64,000 nt of DNA, from positions 4,028,438 through 4,092,437 of the forward strand of contig OY811991.1 in assembly GCA_963681505.1 (NCBI GenBank), given 5' to 3'. The notes beneath the pieces are model-generated. The model searched no databases. It was not told where the DNA came from and was given only the letters and a program-made list of their open reading frames with translations. This document shows, piece by piece, positions 30,001 to 32,277 of the stretch. Made by a program: the position numbers and the translations under genes. Position 1 is the first letter of the stretch; every line of letters begins with the position of its first letter. This stretch comes from Eunapius fragilis (taxonomy: Eukaryota > Porifera > Demospongiae > Spongillida > Spongillidae).

Positions 30001-32000
30001 CTAGCTGTACTAGGGTGGTGTTGCTCTCCTCTAGCTGTACTAGGGTGGTGTTGTTCTCCTCTAGCTGTACTAGGGTGGTGTTGTTCTCCTCTAGCTGTAC
30101 TAGGGTGGTGTTGCTCTCCTCTAGCTGTACTAGGGTGGTGTTGCTCTCCTCTAGCTGTACTAGGGTGGTGTTGCTCTCCTCTAGCTGTACTAGGGTGGTG
30201 TTGCTCTCCTCTAGCTGTACTAGGGTGGTGTTGCTCTCCTCTAGCTGTACTAGGGTGGTGTTGTTCTCCTCTAGCTGTACTAGGGTGGTGTTGTTCTCCT
30301 CTAGCTGTACTAGGGTGGTGTTGTTCTCCTCTAGCTGTACTAGGGTGGTGTTGCTCTCCTCTAGCTGTACTAGGGTGGTGTTGCTCTCCTCTAGCTGTAC
30401 TAGGGTGGTGTTGCTCTCCTCTAGCTGTACTAGGGTGGTGTTGTTCTCCTCTAGCTGTACTAGGGTGGTGTTGTTCTCCTCTAGCTGTACTAGGGTGGTG
30501 TTGTTCTCCTCTAGCTGTACTAGGGTGATGTTGTTCTCCTCTAGCTGTACTAGGGTGGTGTTGCTCTCCTCTAGCTGTACTAGGGTGGTGTTGTTCTCCT
30601 CTAGCTGTACTAGGGTGGTGTTGTTCTCCTCTAGCTGTACTAGGGTGATGTTGCTCTCCTCTAGCTGTACTAGGGTGGTGTTGTTCTCCTCTAGCTGTAC
30701 TAGGGTGATGTTGTTCTCCTCTAGCTGTACTAGGGTGGTGTTGCTCTCCTCTAGCTGTACTAGGGTGGTGTTGTTCTCCTCTAGCTGTACTAGGGTGGTG
30801 TTGTTCTCCTCTAGCTGTACTAGGGTGGTGTTGTTCTCCTCTAGCTGTACTAGGGTGGTGTTGCTCTCCTCTAGCTGTACTAGGGTGGTGTTGCTCTCCT
30901 CTAGCTGTACTAGGGTGGTGTTGCTCTCCTCTAGCTGTACTAGGGTGGTGTTGTTCTCCTCTAGCTGTACTAGGGTGGTGTTGTTCTCCTCTAGCTGTAC
31001 TAGGGTGGTGTTGTTCTCCTCTAGCTGTACTAGGGTGGTGTTGCTCTCCTCTAGCTGTACTAGGGTGGTGTTGCTCTCCTCTAGCTGTACTAGGGTGATG
31101 TTGTTCTCCTCTAGCTGTACTAGGGTGATGTTGTTCTCCTCTAGGTGTACTAGGGTGGTGTTGCTCTCCTCTAGCTGTACTAGGGTGGTGTTGCTCTCCT
31201 CTAGCTGTACTAGGGTGATGTTGTTCTCCTCTAGCTGTACTAGGGTGGTGTTGTTCTCCTCTAGCTGTACTAGGGTGGTGTTGTTCTCCTCTAGCTGTAC
31301 TAGGGTGGTGTTGTTCTCCTCTAGCTGTACTAGGGTGGTGTTGCTCTCCTCTAGCTGTACTAGGGTGGTGTTGCTCTCCTCTAGCTGTACTAGGGTGGTG
31401 TTGTTCTCCTCTAGCTGTACTAGGGTGGTGTTGCTCTCCTCTAGCTGTACTAGGGTGGTGTTGCTCTCCTCTAGTTGTACTAGGGTGGTGTTGTTCTCCT
31501 CTAGCTGTACTAGGGTGGTGTTGCTCTCCTCTAGCTGTACTAGGGTGGTGTTGCTCTCCTCTAGCTGTACTAGGGTGGTGTTGTTCTCCTCTAGCTGTAC
31601 TAGGGTGATGTTGTTCTCCTCTAGCTGTACTAGGGTGGTGTTGTTCTCCTCTAGCTGTACTAGGGTGGTGTTGCTCTCCTCTAGCTGTACTAGGGTGGTG
31701 TTGCTCTCCTCTAGCTGTACTAGGGTGGTGTTGCTCTCCTCTAGCTGTACTAGGGTGGTGTTGCTCTCCTCTAGCTGTACTAGGGTGGTGTTGCTCTCCT
31801 CTAGCTGTACTAGGGTGGTGTTGTTCTCCTCTAGCTGTACTAGGGTGGTGTTGCTCTCCTTGATCTGTGGAGGTGTGGGAGTCGAAGCACGTAACATTTT
31901 CATTTATTGCATCCTGGGTTGCCATCCTTACAAATATACCAAAGTCCATGATCTTGTCCAACCTGTATGGTATCCTCATCCAGTCAAATGCCAGAGCCAT
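1..32000 (-). CDS. Candidate giant exon: 10-residue-repeat protein, at least 10,600 residues (partial)
   Basis: I do not recognise this product. On the minus strand a short exon from an ATG at 32000 (23 codons, MALAFDWMRIPYRLDKIMDF then GIF) ends at 31932 before a strong donor, GTAAGG. A 67-bp intron follows (31865-31931), ending in a C-rich tract and CCACAG. The next exon starts IKESNTTLVQLEES at 31864 and runs straight into the array in phase 0. It stays open to the window edge, giving at least 10,621 codons of N-T-T-L-V-Q-L-E-E-S/N. The first partial copy (IKES) already resembles the repeat (LEES). Each unit carries an N-X-T sequon, so a glycosylated secreted or surface protein is conceivable, but no signal peptide or membrane segment is visible. 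The ATG exon could instead be internal, since an in-frame TAG lies at 32025-32027 next to a possible acceptor. No RNA evidence is available. Alternatives are an untranslated satellite or the HHPSTARGEQ frame. Confidence 0.35.
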   Translation of the reverse strand, partial: MALAFDWMRIPYRLDKIMDFGIFVRMATQDAINENVTCFDSHTSTDQGEQHHPSTARGEQHHPSTARGEQHHPSTARGEQHHPSTARGEQHHPSTARGEQHHPSTARGEQHHPSTARGEQHHPSTARGEQHHPSTARGEQHHPSTARGEQHHPSTARGEQHHPSTARGEQHHPSTTRGEQHHPSTARGEQHHPSTARGEQHHPSTARGEQHHPSTARGEQHHPSTARGEQHHPSTARGEQHHPSTARGEQHHPSTARGEQHHPSTARGEQHHPSTARGEQHHPSTPRGEQHHPSTARGEQHHPSTARGEQHHPSTARGEQHHPSTARGEQHHPSTARGEQHHPSTARGEQHHPSTARGEQHHPSTARGEQHHPSTARGEQHHPSTARGEQHHPSTARGEQHHPSTARGEQHHPSTARGEQHHPSTARGEQHHPSTARGEQHHPSTARGEQHHPSTARGEQHHPSTARGEQHHPSTARGEQHHPSTARGEQHHPSTARGEQHHPSTARGEQHHPSTARGEQHHPSTARGEQHHPSTARGEQHHPSTARGEQHHPSTARGEQHHPSTARGEQHHPSTARGEQHHPSTARGEQHHPSTARGEQHHPSTARGEQHHPSTARGEQHHPSTARGEQHHPSTARGEQHHPSTARGEQHHPSTARGEQHHPSTARGEQHHPSTPRGEQHHPSTARGEQHHPSTARGEQHHPSTARGEQHHPSTARGEQHHPSTARGEQHHPSTPRGEQHHPSTARGEQHHPSTARGEQHHPSTARGEQHHPSTPRGEQHHPSTARGEQHHPSTARGEQHHPSTARGEQHHPSTARGEQHHPSTARGEQHHPSTARGEQHHPSTARGEQHHPSTARGEQHHPSTARGEQHHPSTARGEQHHPSTARGEQHHPSTARGEQHHPSTARGEQHHPSTARGEQHHPSTPRGEQHHPSTARGEQHHPSTARGEQHHPSTARGEQHHPSTARGEQHHPSTARGEQHHPSTARGEQHHPSTARGEQHHPSTARGEQHHPSTARGEQHHPSTARGEQHHPSTARGEQHHPSTARGEQHHPSTARGEQHHPSTARGEQHHPSTARGEQHHPSTARGEQHHPSTARGEQHHPSTARGEQHHPSTARGEQHHPSTARGEQHHPSTARGEQHHPSTARGEQHHPSTARGEQHHPSTARGEQHHPSTARGEQHHPSTARGEQHHPSTARGEQHHPSTARGEQHHPSTARGEQHHPSTARGEQHHPSTARGEQHHPSTPRGEQHHPSTARGEQHHPSTARGEQHHPSTARGEQHHPSTPRGEQHHPSTARGEQHHPSTARGEQHHPSTARGEQHHPSTARGEQHHPSTARGEQHHPSTARGEQHHPSTARGEQHHPSTARGEQHHPSTARGEQHHPSTARGEQHHPSTARGEQHHPSTARGEQHHPSTARGEQHHPSTARGEQHHPSTARGEQHHPSTARGEQHHPSTARGEQHHPSTARGEQHHPSTARGEQHHPSTARGEQHHPSTARGEQHHPSTARGEQHHPSTARGEQHHPSTARGEQHHPSTARGEQHHPSTARGEQHHPSTARGEQHHPSTARGEQHHPSTARGEQHHPSTARGEQHHPSTPRGEQHHPSTARGEQHHPSTARGEQHHPSTARGEQHHPSTARGEQHHPSTARGEQHHPSTARGEQHHPSTARGEQHHPSTARGEQHHPSTARGEQHHPSTARGEQHHPSTARGEQHHPSTARGEQHHPSTARGEQHHPSTARGEQHHPSTARGEQHHPSTARGEQHHPSTARGEQHHPSTARGEQHHPSTARGEQHHPSTARGEQHHPSTARGEQHHPSTARGEQHHPSTARGEQHHPSTARGEQHHPSTARGEQHHPSTARGEQHHPSTARGEQHHPSTARGEQHHPSTARGEQHHPSTARGEQHHPSTARGEQHHPSTARGEQHHPSTARGEQHHPSTARGEQHHPSTARGEQHHPSTARGEQHHPSTARGEQHHPSTARGEQHHPSTARGEQHHPSTARGKQHHPSTTRGEQHHPSTARGEQHHPSTARGEQHHPSTARGEQHHPSTARGEQHHPSTARGEEHHPSTARGEQHHPSTARGEQHHPSTARGEQHHPSTARGEQHHPSTARGEQHHPSTARGEEHHPSTARGEQHHPSTARGEQHHPSTARGEQHHPSTARGEQHHPSTARGEEHHPSTARGEQHHPSTARGEQHHPSTARGEQHHPSTARGEQHHPSTARGEQHHPSTARGEQHHPSTARGEQHHPSTARGEQHHPSTARGEQHHPSTARGEQHHPSTARGEQHHPSTARGEQHHPSTARGEQHHPSTARGEEHHPSTARGEQHHPSTARGEQHHPSTARGEQHHPSTARGEQHHPSTARGEQHHPSTARGEQHHPSTARGEEHHPSTARGEQHHPSTARGEQHHPSTARGEQHHPSTARGEQHHPSTARGEQHHPSTARGEQHHPSTARGEQHHPSTARGEQHHPSTARGEQHHPSTARGEQHHPSTARGEQHHPSTARGEQHHPSTARGEQHHPSTARGEQHHPSTARGEQHHPSTARGEQHHPSTARGEQHHPSTARGEQHHPSTARGEQHHPSTARGEQHHPSTARGEQHHPSTARGEQHHPSTARGEQHHPSTARGEQHHPSTARGEQHHPSTARGEQHHPSTARGEQHHPSTARGEQHHPSTARGEQHHPSTARGEQHHPSTARGEQHHPSTARGEQHHPSTARGEQHHPSTARGEQHHPSTARGEQHHPSTARGEQHHPSTARGQQHHPSTARGEQHHPSTARGEQHHPSTARGEQHHPSTARGEQHHPSTARGEQHHPSTARGEQHHPSTARGEQHHPSTARGEQHHPSTARGEQHHPSTARGEQHHPSTARGEQHHPSTARGEQHHPSTARGEQHHPSTARGEQHHPSTARGEQHHPSTARGEQHHPSTARGEQHHPSTARGEQHHPSTARGEQHHPSTARGEQHHPSTARGEQHHPSTARGEQHHPSTARGEQHHPSTARGEQHHPSTARGEQHHPSTARGEQHHPSTARGEQHHPSTARGEQHHPSTARGEQHHPSTARGEQHHPSTARGEQHHPSTARGEQHHPSTARGEQHHPSTARGEQHHPSTARGEQHHPSTARGEQHHPSTARGEQHHPSTARGEQHHPSTARGEQHHPSTARGEQHHPSTARGEQHHPSTARGEQHHPSTARGEQHHPSTARGEQHHPSTARGEQHHPSTARGEQHHPSTARGEQHHPSTARGEQHHPSTARGEQHHPSTARGEQHHPSTARGEQHHPSTARGEQHHPSTARGEQHHPSTARGEQHHPSTARGEQHHPSTARGEQHHPSTARGEQHHPSTARGEQHHPSTARGEQHHPSTARGEQHHPSTARGEQHHPSTARGEQHHPSTARGEQHHPSTARGEQHHPSTARGEQHHPSTARGEQHHPSTARGEQHHPSTARGEQHHPSTARGEQHHPSTARGEQHHPSTARGEQHHPSTARGEQHHPSTARGEQHHPSTARGEQHHPSTARGEQHHPSTARGEQHHPSTARGEQHHPSTARGEQHHPSTARGEQHHPSTARGEQHHPSTARGEQHHPSTARGEQHHPSTARGEQHHPSTARGEQHHPSTARGEQHHPSTARGEQHHPSTARGEQHHPSTARGEQHHPSTARGEQHRPSTARGEQHHPSTARGEQHHPSTARGEQHRPSTARGEQHHPSTARGEQHRPSTPRGEQHHPSTARGEQHHPSTARGEQHHPSTARGEQHHPSTARGEQHHPSTARGEQHHPSTARGEQHHPSTARGEQHHPSTARGEQHHPSTARGEQHHPSTARGEQHHPSTARGEQHHPSTARGEQHHPSTARGEQHHPSTARGEQHHPSTARGEQHHPSTARGEQHHPSTARGEQHHPSTARGEQHHPSTARGEQHHPSTARGEQHHPSTARGEQHHPSTARGEQHHPSTARGEQHHPSTARGEQHHPSTARGEQHHPSTARGEQHHPSTARGEQHHPSTARGEQHHPSTARGEQHHPSTARGEQHHPSTARGEQHHPSTARGEQHHPSTARGEQHHPSTPRGEQHHPSTARGEQHHPSTARGEQHHPSTARGEQHHPSTARGEQHHPSTARGEQHHPSTARGEQHHPSTARGEQHHPSTARGEQHHPSTARGEQHHPSTARGEQHHPSTARGEQHHPSTARGEQHHPSTARGEQHHPSTARGEQHHPSTARGEQHHPSTARGEQHHPSTARGEQHHPSTARGEQHHPSTARGEQHHPSTARGEQHHPSTARGEQHHPSTARGEQHHPSTARGEQHHPSTARGEQHHPSTARGEQHHPSTARGEQHHPSTARGEQHHPSTARGEQHHPSTARGEQHHPSTARGEQHHPSTARGEQHHPSTARGEQHHPSTARGEQHHPSTARGEQHHPSTARGKQHHPSTTRGEQHHPSTARGEQHHPSTARGEQHHPSTARGEQHHPSTARGEQHHPSTARGEEHHPSTARGEQHHPSTARGEQHHPSTARGEQHHPSTARGEQHHPSTARGEQHHPSTARGEQHHPSTARGEQHHPSTARGEEHHPSTARGEQHHPSTARGEQHHPSTARGEQHHPSTARGEQHHPSTARGEQHHPSTARGEQHHPSTARGEQHHPSTARGEQHHPSTARGEQHHPSTARGEEHHPSTARGEQHHPSTARGEEHHPSTARGEQHHPSTARGEQHHPSTARGEQHHPSTARGEEHHPSTARGEQHHPSTARGEEHHPSTARGEQHHPSTARGEQHHPSTARGEEHHPSTARGEQHHPSTARGEQHHPSTARGEQHHPSTARGEQHHPSTARGEQHHPSTARGEQHHPSTARGEQHHPSTARGEQHHPSTARGEQHHPSTARGEQHHPSTARGEQHHPSTARGEQHHPSTARGEQHHPSTARGEQHHPSTARGEEHHPSTARGEQHHPSTARGEQHHPSTARGEQHHPSTARGEQHHPSTARGEQHHPSTARGEQHHPSTARGEQHHPSTARGEQHHPSTARGEQHHPSTARGEQHHPSTARGEQHHPSTARGEQHHPSTARGEQHHPSTARGEQHHPSTPRGEQHHPSTARGEQHHPSTARGEQHHPSTARGEQHHPSTARGEQHHPSTARGEQHHPSTARGEQHHPSTARGEQHHPSTARGEQHHPSTARGEQHHPSTPRGEQHHPSTARGEQHHPSTARGEQHHPSTARGEQHHPSTARGEQHHPSTARGEQHHPSTARGEQHHPSTARGEQHHPSTARGEQHHPSTTRGEQHHPSTARGEQHHPSTARGEQHHPSTARGEQHHPSTARGEQHHPSTARGEEHHPSTARGEQHHPSTARGEQHHPSTARGEQHHPSTARGEQHHPSTARGEQHHPSTARGEQHHPSTARGEQHHPSTARGEEHHPSTARGEEHHPSTARGEQHHPSTARGEQHHPSTARGEQHHPSTARGEQHHPSTARGEQHHPSTARGEQHHPSTARGEQHHPSTARGEEHHPSTARGEQHHPSTARGEQHHPSTARGEQHHPSTARGEQHHPSTARGEQHHPSTARGEQHHPSTARGEQHHPSTARGEQHHPSTARGEQHHPSTARGEQHHPSTARGEQHHPSTARGEQHHPSTARGEQHHPSTARGEQHHPSTARGEQHHPSTARGEQHHPSTARGEQHHPSTARGEQHHPSTARGEQHHPSTARGEQHHPSTARGEQHHPSTARGEQHHPSTARGEQHHPSTARGEQHHPSTARGEQHHPSTARGEQHRPSTARGEQHHPSTARGEQHHPSTARGEQHHPSTARGEQHHPSTARGEQHHPSTARGEQHHPSTARGEQHHPSTARGEQHHPSTARGEQHHPSTARGEQHHPSTARGEQHHPSTARGEQHHPSTARGEQHHPSTARGEQHHPSTARGEQHHPSTARGEQHHPSTARGEQHHPSTARGEQHHPSTARGEQHHPSTARGEQHHPSTARGEQHHPSTARGEQHHPSTARGEQHHPSTARGEQHHPSTARGEQHHPSTARGEQHHPSTARGEQHHPSTARGEQHHPSTARGEQHHPSTARGEQHHPSTARGEQHHPSTARGEQHHPSTARGEQHHPSTARGEQHHPSTARGEQHHPSTARGEQHHPSTARGEQHHPSTARGEQHHPSTARGEQHHPSTARGEQHHPSTARGEQHHPSTARGEQHHPSTARGEQHHPSTARGEQHHPSTARGEQHHPSTARGEQHHPSTARGEQHHPSTARGEQHHPSTARGEQHHPSTARGEQHHPSTARGEQHHPSTARGEQHHPSTARGEQHHPSTARGEQHHPSTARGEQHHPSTARGEQHHPSTARGEQHHPSTARGEQHHPSTARGEQHHPSTARGEQHHPSTARGEQHHPSTARGEQHHPSTARGEQHHPSTARGEQHHPSTARGEQHHPSTARGEQHHPSTARGEQHHPSTARGEQHHPSTARGEQHHPSTARGEQHHPSTARGEQHHPSTPRGEQHHPSTARGEQHHPSTARGEQHHPSTARGEQHHPSTARGEQHHPSTARGEQHHPSTARGEQHHPSTARGEQHHPSTARGEQHHPSTARGEQHHPSTARGEQHHPSTARGEQHHPSTARGEQHHPSTARGEQHHPSTARGEQHHPSTARGEQHHPSTARGEQHHPSTARGEQHHPSTARGEQHHPSTARGEQHHPSTARGEQHHPSTARGEQHHPSTARGEQHHPSTARGEQHHPSTARGEQHHPSTARGEQHHPSTARGEQHHPSTARGEQHHPSTARGEQHHPSTARGEQHHPSTARGEQHHPSTARGEQHHPSTARGEQHHPSTARGEQHHPSTARGEQHHPSTARGEQHHPSTARGEQHHPSTARGEQHHPSTARGEQHHPSTARGEQHHPSTARGEQHHPSTARGEQHHPSTARGEQHHPSTARGEQHHPSTARGEQHHPSTARGEQHHPSTARGEQHHPSTARGEQHHPSTARGEQHHPSTPRGEQHHPSTARGEQHHPSTARGEQHHPSTARGEQHRPSTARGEQHHPSTARGEQHHPSTARGEQHHPSTARGEQHHPSTARGEQHHPSTARGEQHHPSTARGEQHHPSTARGEQHHPSTARGEQHHPSTARGEQHHPSTARGEQHHPSTARGEQHHPSTARGEQHHPSTARGEQHHPSTARGEQHHPSTARGEQHHPSTARGEQHHPSTARGEQHHPSTARGEQHHPSTARGEQHRPSTARGEQHHPSTARGEQHHPSTARGQQHHPSTARGEQHHPSTARGEQHHPSTARGQQHHPSTARGEQHHPSTARGQQHHPSTARGEQHHPSTARGEQHHPSTARGEQHHPSTARGQQHHPSTARGEQHHPSTARGQQHHPSTARGEQHHPSTARGEQHHPSTARGQQHHPSTARGEQHHPSTARGEQHHPSTARGEQHHPSTARGEQHHPSTARGEQHHPSTARGEQHHPSTARGEQHHPSTARGEQHHPSTARGEQHHPSTARGEQHHPSTARGEQHHPSTARGEQHHPSTARGEQHHPSTARGEQHHPSTARGEQHHPSTARGEQHHPSTARGEQHHPSTARGEQHHPSTARGEQHHPSTARGEQHHPSTARGQQHHPSTARGEQHHPSTARGEQHHPSTARGEQHHPSTARGEQHHPSTARGEQHHPSTARGEQHHPSTARGEQHHPSTARGEQHHPSTARGEQHHPSTARGEQHHPSTARGEQHHPSTARGEQHHPSTARGEQHHPSTARGEQHHPSTARGEQHHPSTARGEQHHPSTARGEQHHPSTARGEQHHPSTARGEQHHPSTARGEQHHPSTARGEQHHPSTARGEQHHPSTARGEQHHPSTARGEQHHPSTARGEQHHPSTARGEQHHPSTARGEQHHPSTARGEQHHPSTARGEQHHPSTARGEQHHPSTARGEQHHPSTARGEQHHPSTARGEQHHPSTARGEQHHPSTARGEQHHPSTARGEQHHPSTARGEQHHPSTARGEQHHPSTARGEQHHPSTARGEQHHPSTARGEQHHPSTARGEQHHPSTARGEQHHPSTARGEQHHPSTARGEQHHPSTARGEQHHPSTARGEQHHPSTARGEQHHPRGEQHHPSTARGEQHHPSTARGEQHHPSTARGEQHHPSTARGEQHHPSTARGEQHHPSTARGEQHHPSTARGEQHHPSTARGEQHHPSTARGEQHHPSTARGEQHHPSTARGEQHHPSTARGEQHHPSTARGEQHHPSTARGEQHHPSTARGEQHHPSTARGEQHHPSTARGEQHHPSTARGEQHHPSTARGEQHHPSTARGEQHHPSTARGEQHHPSTARGEQHHPSTARGEQHHPSTARGEQHHPRGEQHHPSTARGEQHHPSTARGEQHHPSTARGEQHHPSTARGEQHHPSTARGEQHHPSTARGEQHHPSTARGEQHHPRGEQHHPSTARGEQHHPSTARGEQHHPSTARGEQHHPSTARGEQHHPSTARGEQHHPSTARGEQHHPSTARGEQHHPSTARGEQHHPRGEQHHPSTARGEQHHPSTARGEQHHPSTARGEQHHPSTARGEQHHPSTARGEQHHPSTARGEQHHPSTARGEQHHPSTARGEQHHPSTARGEQHHPSTARGEQHHPRGEQHHPSTARGEQHHPSTARGEQHHPSTARGEQHHPSTARGEQHHPSTARGEQHHPSTARGEQHHPSTARGEQHHPSTARGEQHHPRGEQHHPSTARGEQHHPSTARGEQHHPSTARGEQHHPSTARGEQHHPSTARGEQHHPSTARGEQHHPSTARGEQHHPSTARGEQHHPSTARGEQHHPSTARGEQHHPSTARGEQHHPSTARGEQHHPSTARGEQHHPSTARGEQHHPRGEQHHPSTARGEQHHPSTARGEQHHPSTARGEQHHPSTARGEQHHPSTARGEQHHPSTARGEQHHPSTARGEQHHPRGEQHHPSTARGEQHHPSTARGEQHHPSTARGEQHHPSTARGEQHHPSTARGEQHHPSTARGEQHHPSTARGEQHHPSTARGEQHHPSTARGEQHHPSTARGEQHHPSTARGEQHHPSTARGEQHHPSTARGEQHHPSTARGEQHHPRGEQHHPSTARGEQHHPSTARGEQHHPSTARGEQHHPSTARGEQHHPSTARGEQHHPSTARGEQHHPSTARGEQHHPSTARGEQHHPSTARGEQHHPSTARGQQHHPSTARGEQHHPSTARGEQHHPSTARGEQHHPSTARGEQHHPSTARGEQHHPSTARGEQHHPSTARGEQHHPSTARGEQHHPSTARGEQHHPSTARGEQHHPSTARGEQHHPSTARGEQHHPSTARGEQHHPSTARGEQHHPSTARGEQHHPSTARGEQHHPSTARGEQHHPSTARGEQHHPSTARGEQHHPSTARGEQHHPRGEQHHPSTARGEQHHPSTARGEQHHPSTARGEQHHPSTARGEQHHPSTARGEQHHPSTARGEQHHPRGEQHHPSTARGEQHHPSTARGEQHHPSTARGEQHHPSTARGEQHHPSTARGEQHHPSTARGEQHHPSTARGEQHHPSTARGEQHHPSTARGEQHHPSTARGEQHHPSTARGEQHHPSTARGEQHHPSTARGEQHHPSTARGEQHHPSTARGEQHHPSTARGEQHHPSTARGEQHHPSTARGEQHHPSTARGEQHHPSTARGEQHHPSTARGEQHHPSTARGEQHHPSTARGEQHHPSTARGEQHHPSTARGEQHHPSTARGEQHHPSTARGEQHHPSTARGEQHHPSTARGEQHHPSTARGEQHHPSTARGEQHHPSTARGEQHHPSTARGEQHHPSTARGEQHHPSTARGEQHHPSTARGEQHHPSTARGEQHHPSTARGEQHHPSTARGEQHHPSTARGEQHHPSTARGEQHHPSTARGEQHHPSTARGEQHHPSTARGEQHHPSTARGEQHHPSTARGEQHHPSTARGEQHHPSTARGEQHHPSTARGEQHHPSTARGEQHHPSTARGEQHHPSTARGEQHHPSTARGEQHHPSTARGEQHHPSTARGEQHHPSTARGEQHHPSTARGEQHHPSTARGEQHHPSTARGEQHHPSTARGEQHHPSTARGEQHHPSTARGEQHHPSTARGEQHHPSTARGEQHHPSTARGEQHHPSTARGEQHHPSTARGEQHHPSTARGEQHHPSTARGEQHHPSTARGEQHHPSTARGEQHHPSTARGEQHHPSTARGEQHHPSTARGEQHHPSTARGEQHHPSTARGEQHHPSTARGEQHHPSTARGEQHHPSTARGEQHHPSTARGEQHHPSTARGEQHHPSTARGEQHHPSTARGEQHHPSTARGEQHHPSTARGEQHHPSTARGEQHHPSTARGEQHHPSTARGEQHHPSTARGEQHHPSTARGEQHHPSTARGEQHHPSTARGEQHHPSTARGEQHHPSTARGEQHHPSTARGEQHHPSTARGEQHHPSTARGEQHHPSTARGEQHHPSTARGEQHHPSTARGEQHHPSTARGEQHHPSTARGEQHHPSTARGEQHHPSTARGEQHHPSTARGEQHHPSTARGEQHHPSTARGEQHHPSTARGEQHHPSTARGEQHHPSTARGEQHHPSTARGEQHHPSTARGEQHHPSTARGEQHHPSTARGEQHHPSTARGEQHHPSTARGEQHHPSTARGEQHHPSTARGEQHHPSTARGEQHHPSTARGEQHHPSTARGEQHHPSTARGEQHHPSTARGEQHHPSTARGEQHHPSTARGEQHHPSTARGEQHHPSTARGEQHHPSTARGEQHHPSTARGEQHHPSTARGE
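3901..7980. repeat. Higher-order block with 21-bp short units
   Basis: Eleven 21-bp units lacking CTGTACTAG lie near 3901, 4100, 5026, 5468, 5700, 6140, 6402, 6722, 6983, 7214 and 7956. Most are followed by the same order of variants (one C-type unit, one ATG/T-type unit, two T-type units, one C-type, one T-type). The 441-bp period starting near 5026 is repeated unit for unit near 5698. The pattern shows block duplication of many units at a time rather than single-unit slippage. Confidence 0.9.
11251..14160. repeat. Tandem duplication of a 49-unit (1,470-bp) block
   Basis: The rare CTAGGTGTAC unit occurs at 11251 and again at 12721, exactly 1,470 bp or 49 units later. The order of C/T and G/A variants after both copies agrees for about 48 units. 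This includes a run of eight T-type units, two consecutive ATG/T units, four T-type, one ATG/T, three T-type, then four C-type. The agreement ends near 14160. This is a recent long duplication inside the array. Confidence 0.93.
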
Positions 32001-32277
32001 AATGATGAGCTCCTCATATGCTGGCTACTGGGGGCTGTTTGATAGCGAACATGTAATTCCTCATTGTTGCAATGTGTCAACTTAGATTATTATTATTCAA
32101 TAATGATTAATTCCATTAATTACAAAGTAGAATATTTTTGTACAGGAGGTGGTGTTTGTTAGGTGATTGGTGTGTTTGAATGACCCTTTAATAAATACTC
32201 GAGCTTGATTTTGTCTTCCTATTTAACCTCAAATTTAATAACCTTCTCTGTTGGTATCCACTATTCTGTCTGCACAG

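Larger units (their letters stand above)
1..31860. repeat. Giant 30-bp minisatellite array (about 1,065 units)
   Basis: The whole segment is head-to-tail copies of one 30-bp unit, on the plus strand tgttctcctctagctgtact followed by agggtggtgt, cut by the left window edge. Units differ at a few recurring positions: C or T in TGYTCTCC, G or A in GGTGRTG, and rarer changes such as CTAGGTGTAC, CTAGTTGTAC, TTCCTCTCC, TTGTTCACC, CTGTCC and AGGGCGGTG. Eleven units between about 3.9 and 8.0 kb are 21 bp long because 9 bp between two CTAG copies is missing. Every length change seen is a multiple of three. One plus frame (VVLLSSSCTR) and two minus frames (NTTLVQLEES and HHPSTARGEQ) stay open throughout; this follows from the unit length and is not by itself proof of coding. 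No spacer or foreign insertion interrupts the array. Confidence 0.99.

Noticed and set aside
1..31860. Minus-strand HHPSTARGEQ frame
   Set aside because: It is also open and continuous with unspliced sequence from 32024, but it needs the GTAAGG/CCACAG pair to be ignored. Kept only as an alternative.
1..31860. CRISPR array
   Set aside because: The 30-bp units are directly contiguous with no spacers, and the genome is eukaryotic.
1..31860. Telomeric repeat (TAGGG-like core)
   Set aside because: CTAGGGTGG is part of a complex 30-bp unit; no TTAGGG runs are present and unique genes follow directly.
24..32042. Plus-strand ORF of 10,672 codons (VVLLSSSCTR repeats)
   Set aside because: Its start is merely an ATG variant inside the array and its end runs into unrelated sequence without a splice site at the array edge. 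The minus strand offers a better-supported boundary. Openness is automatic for a 30-bp unit lacking a stop in that frame.
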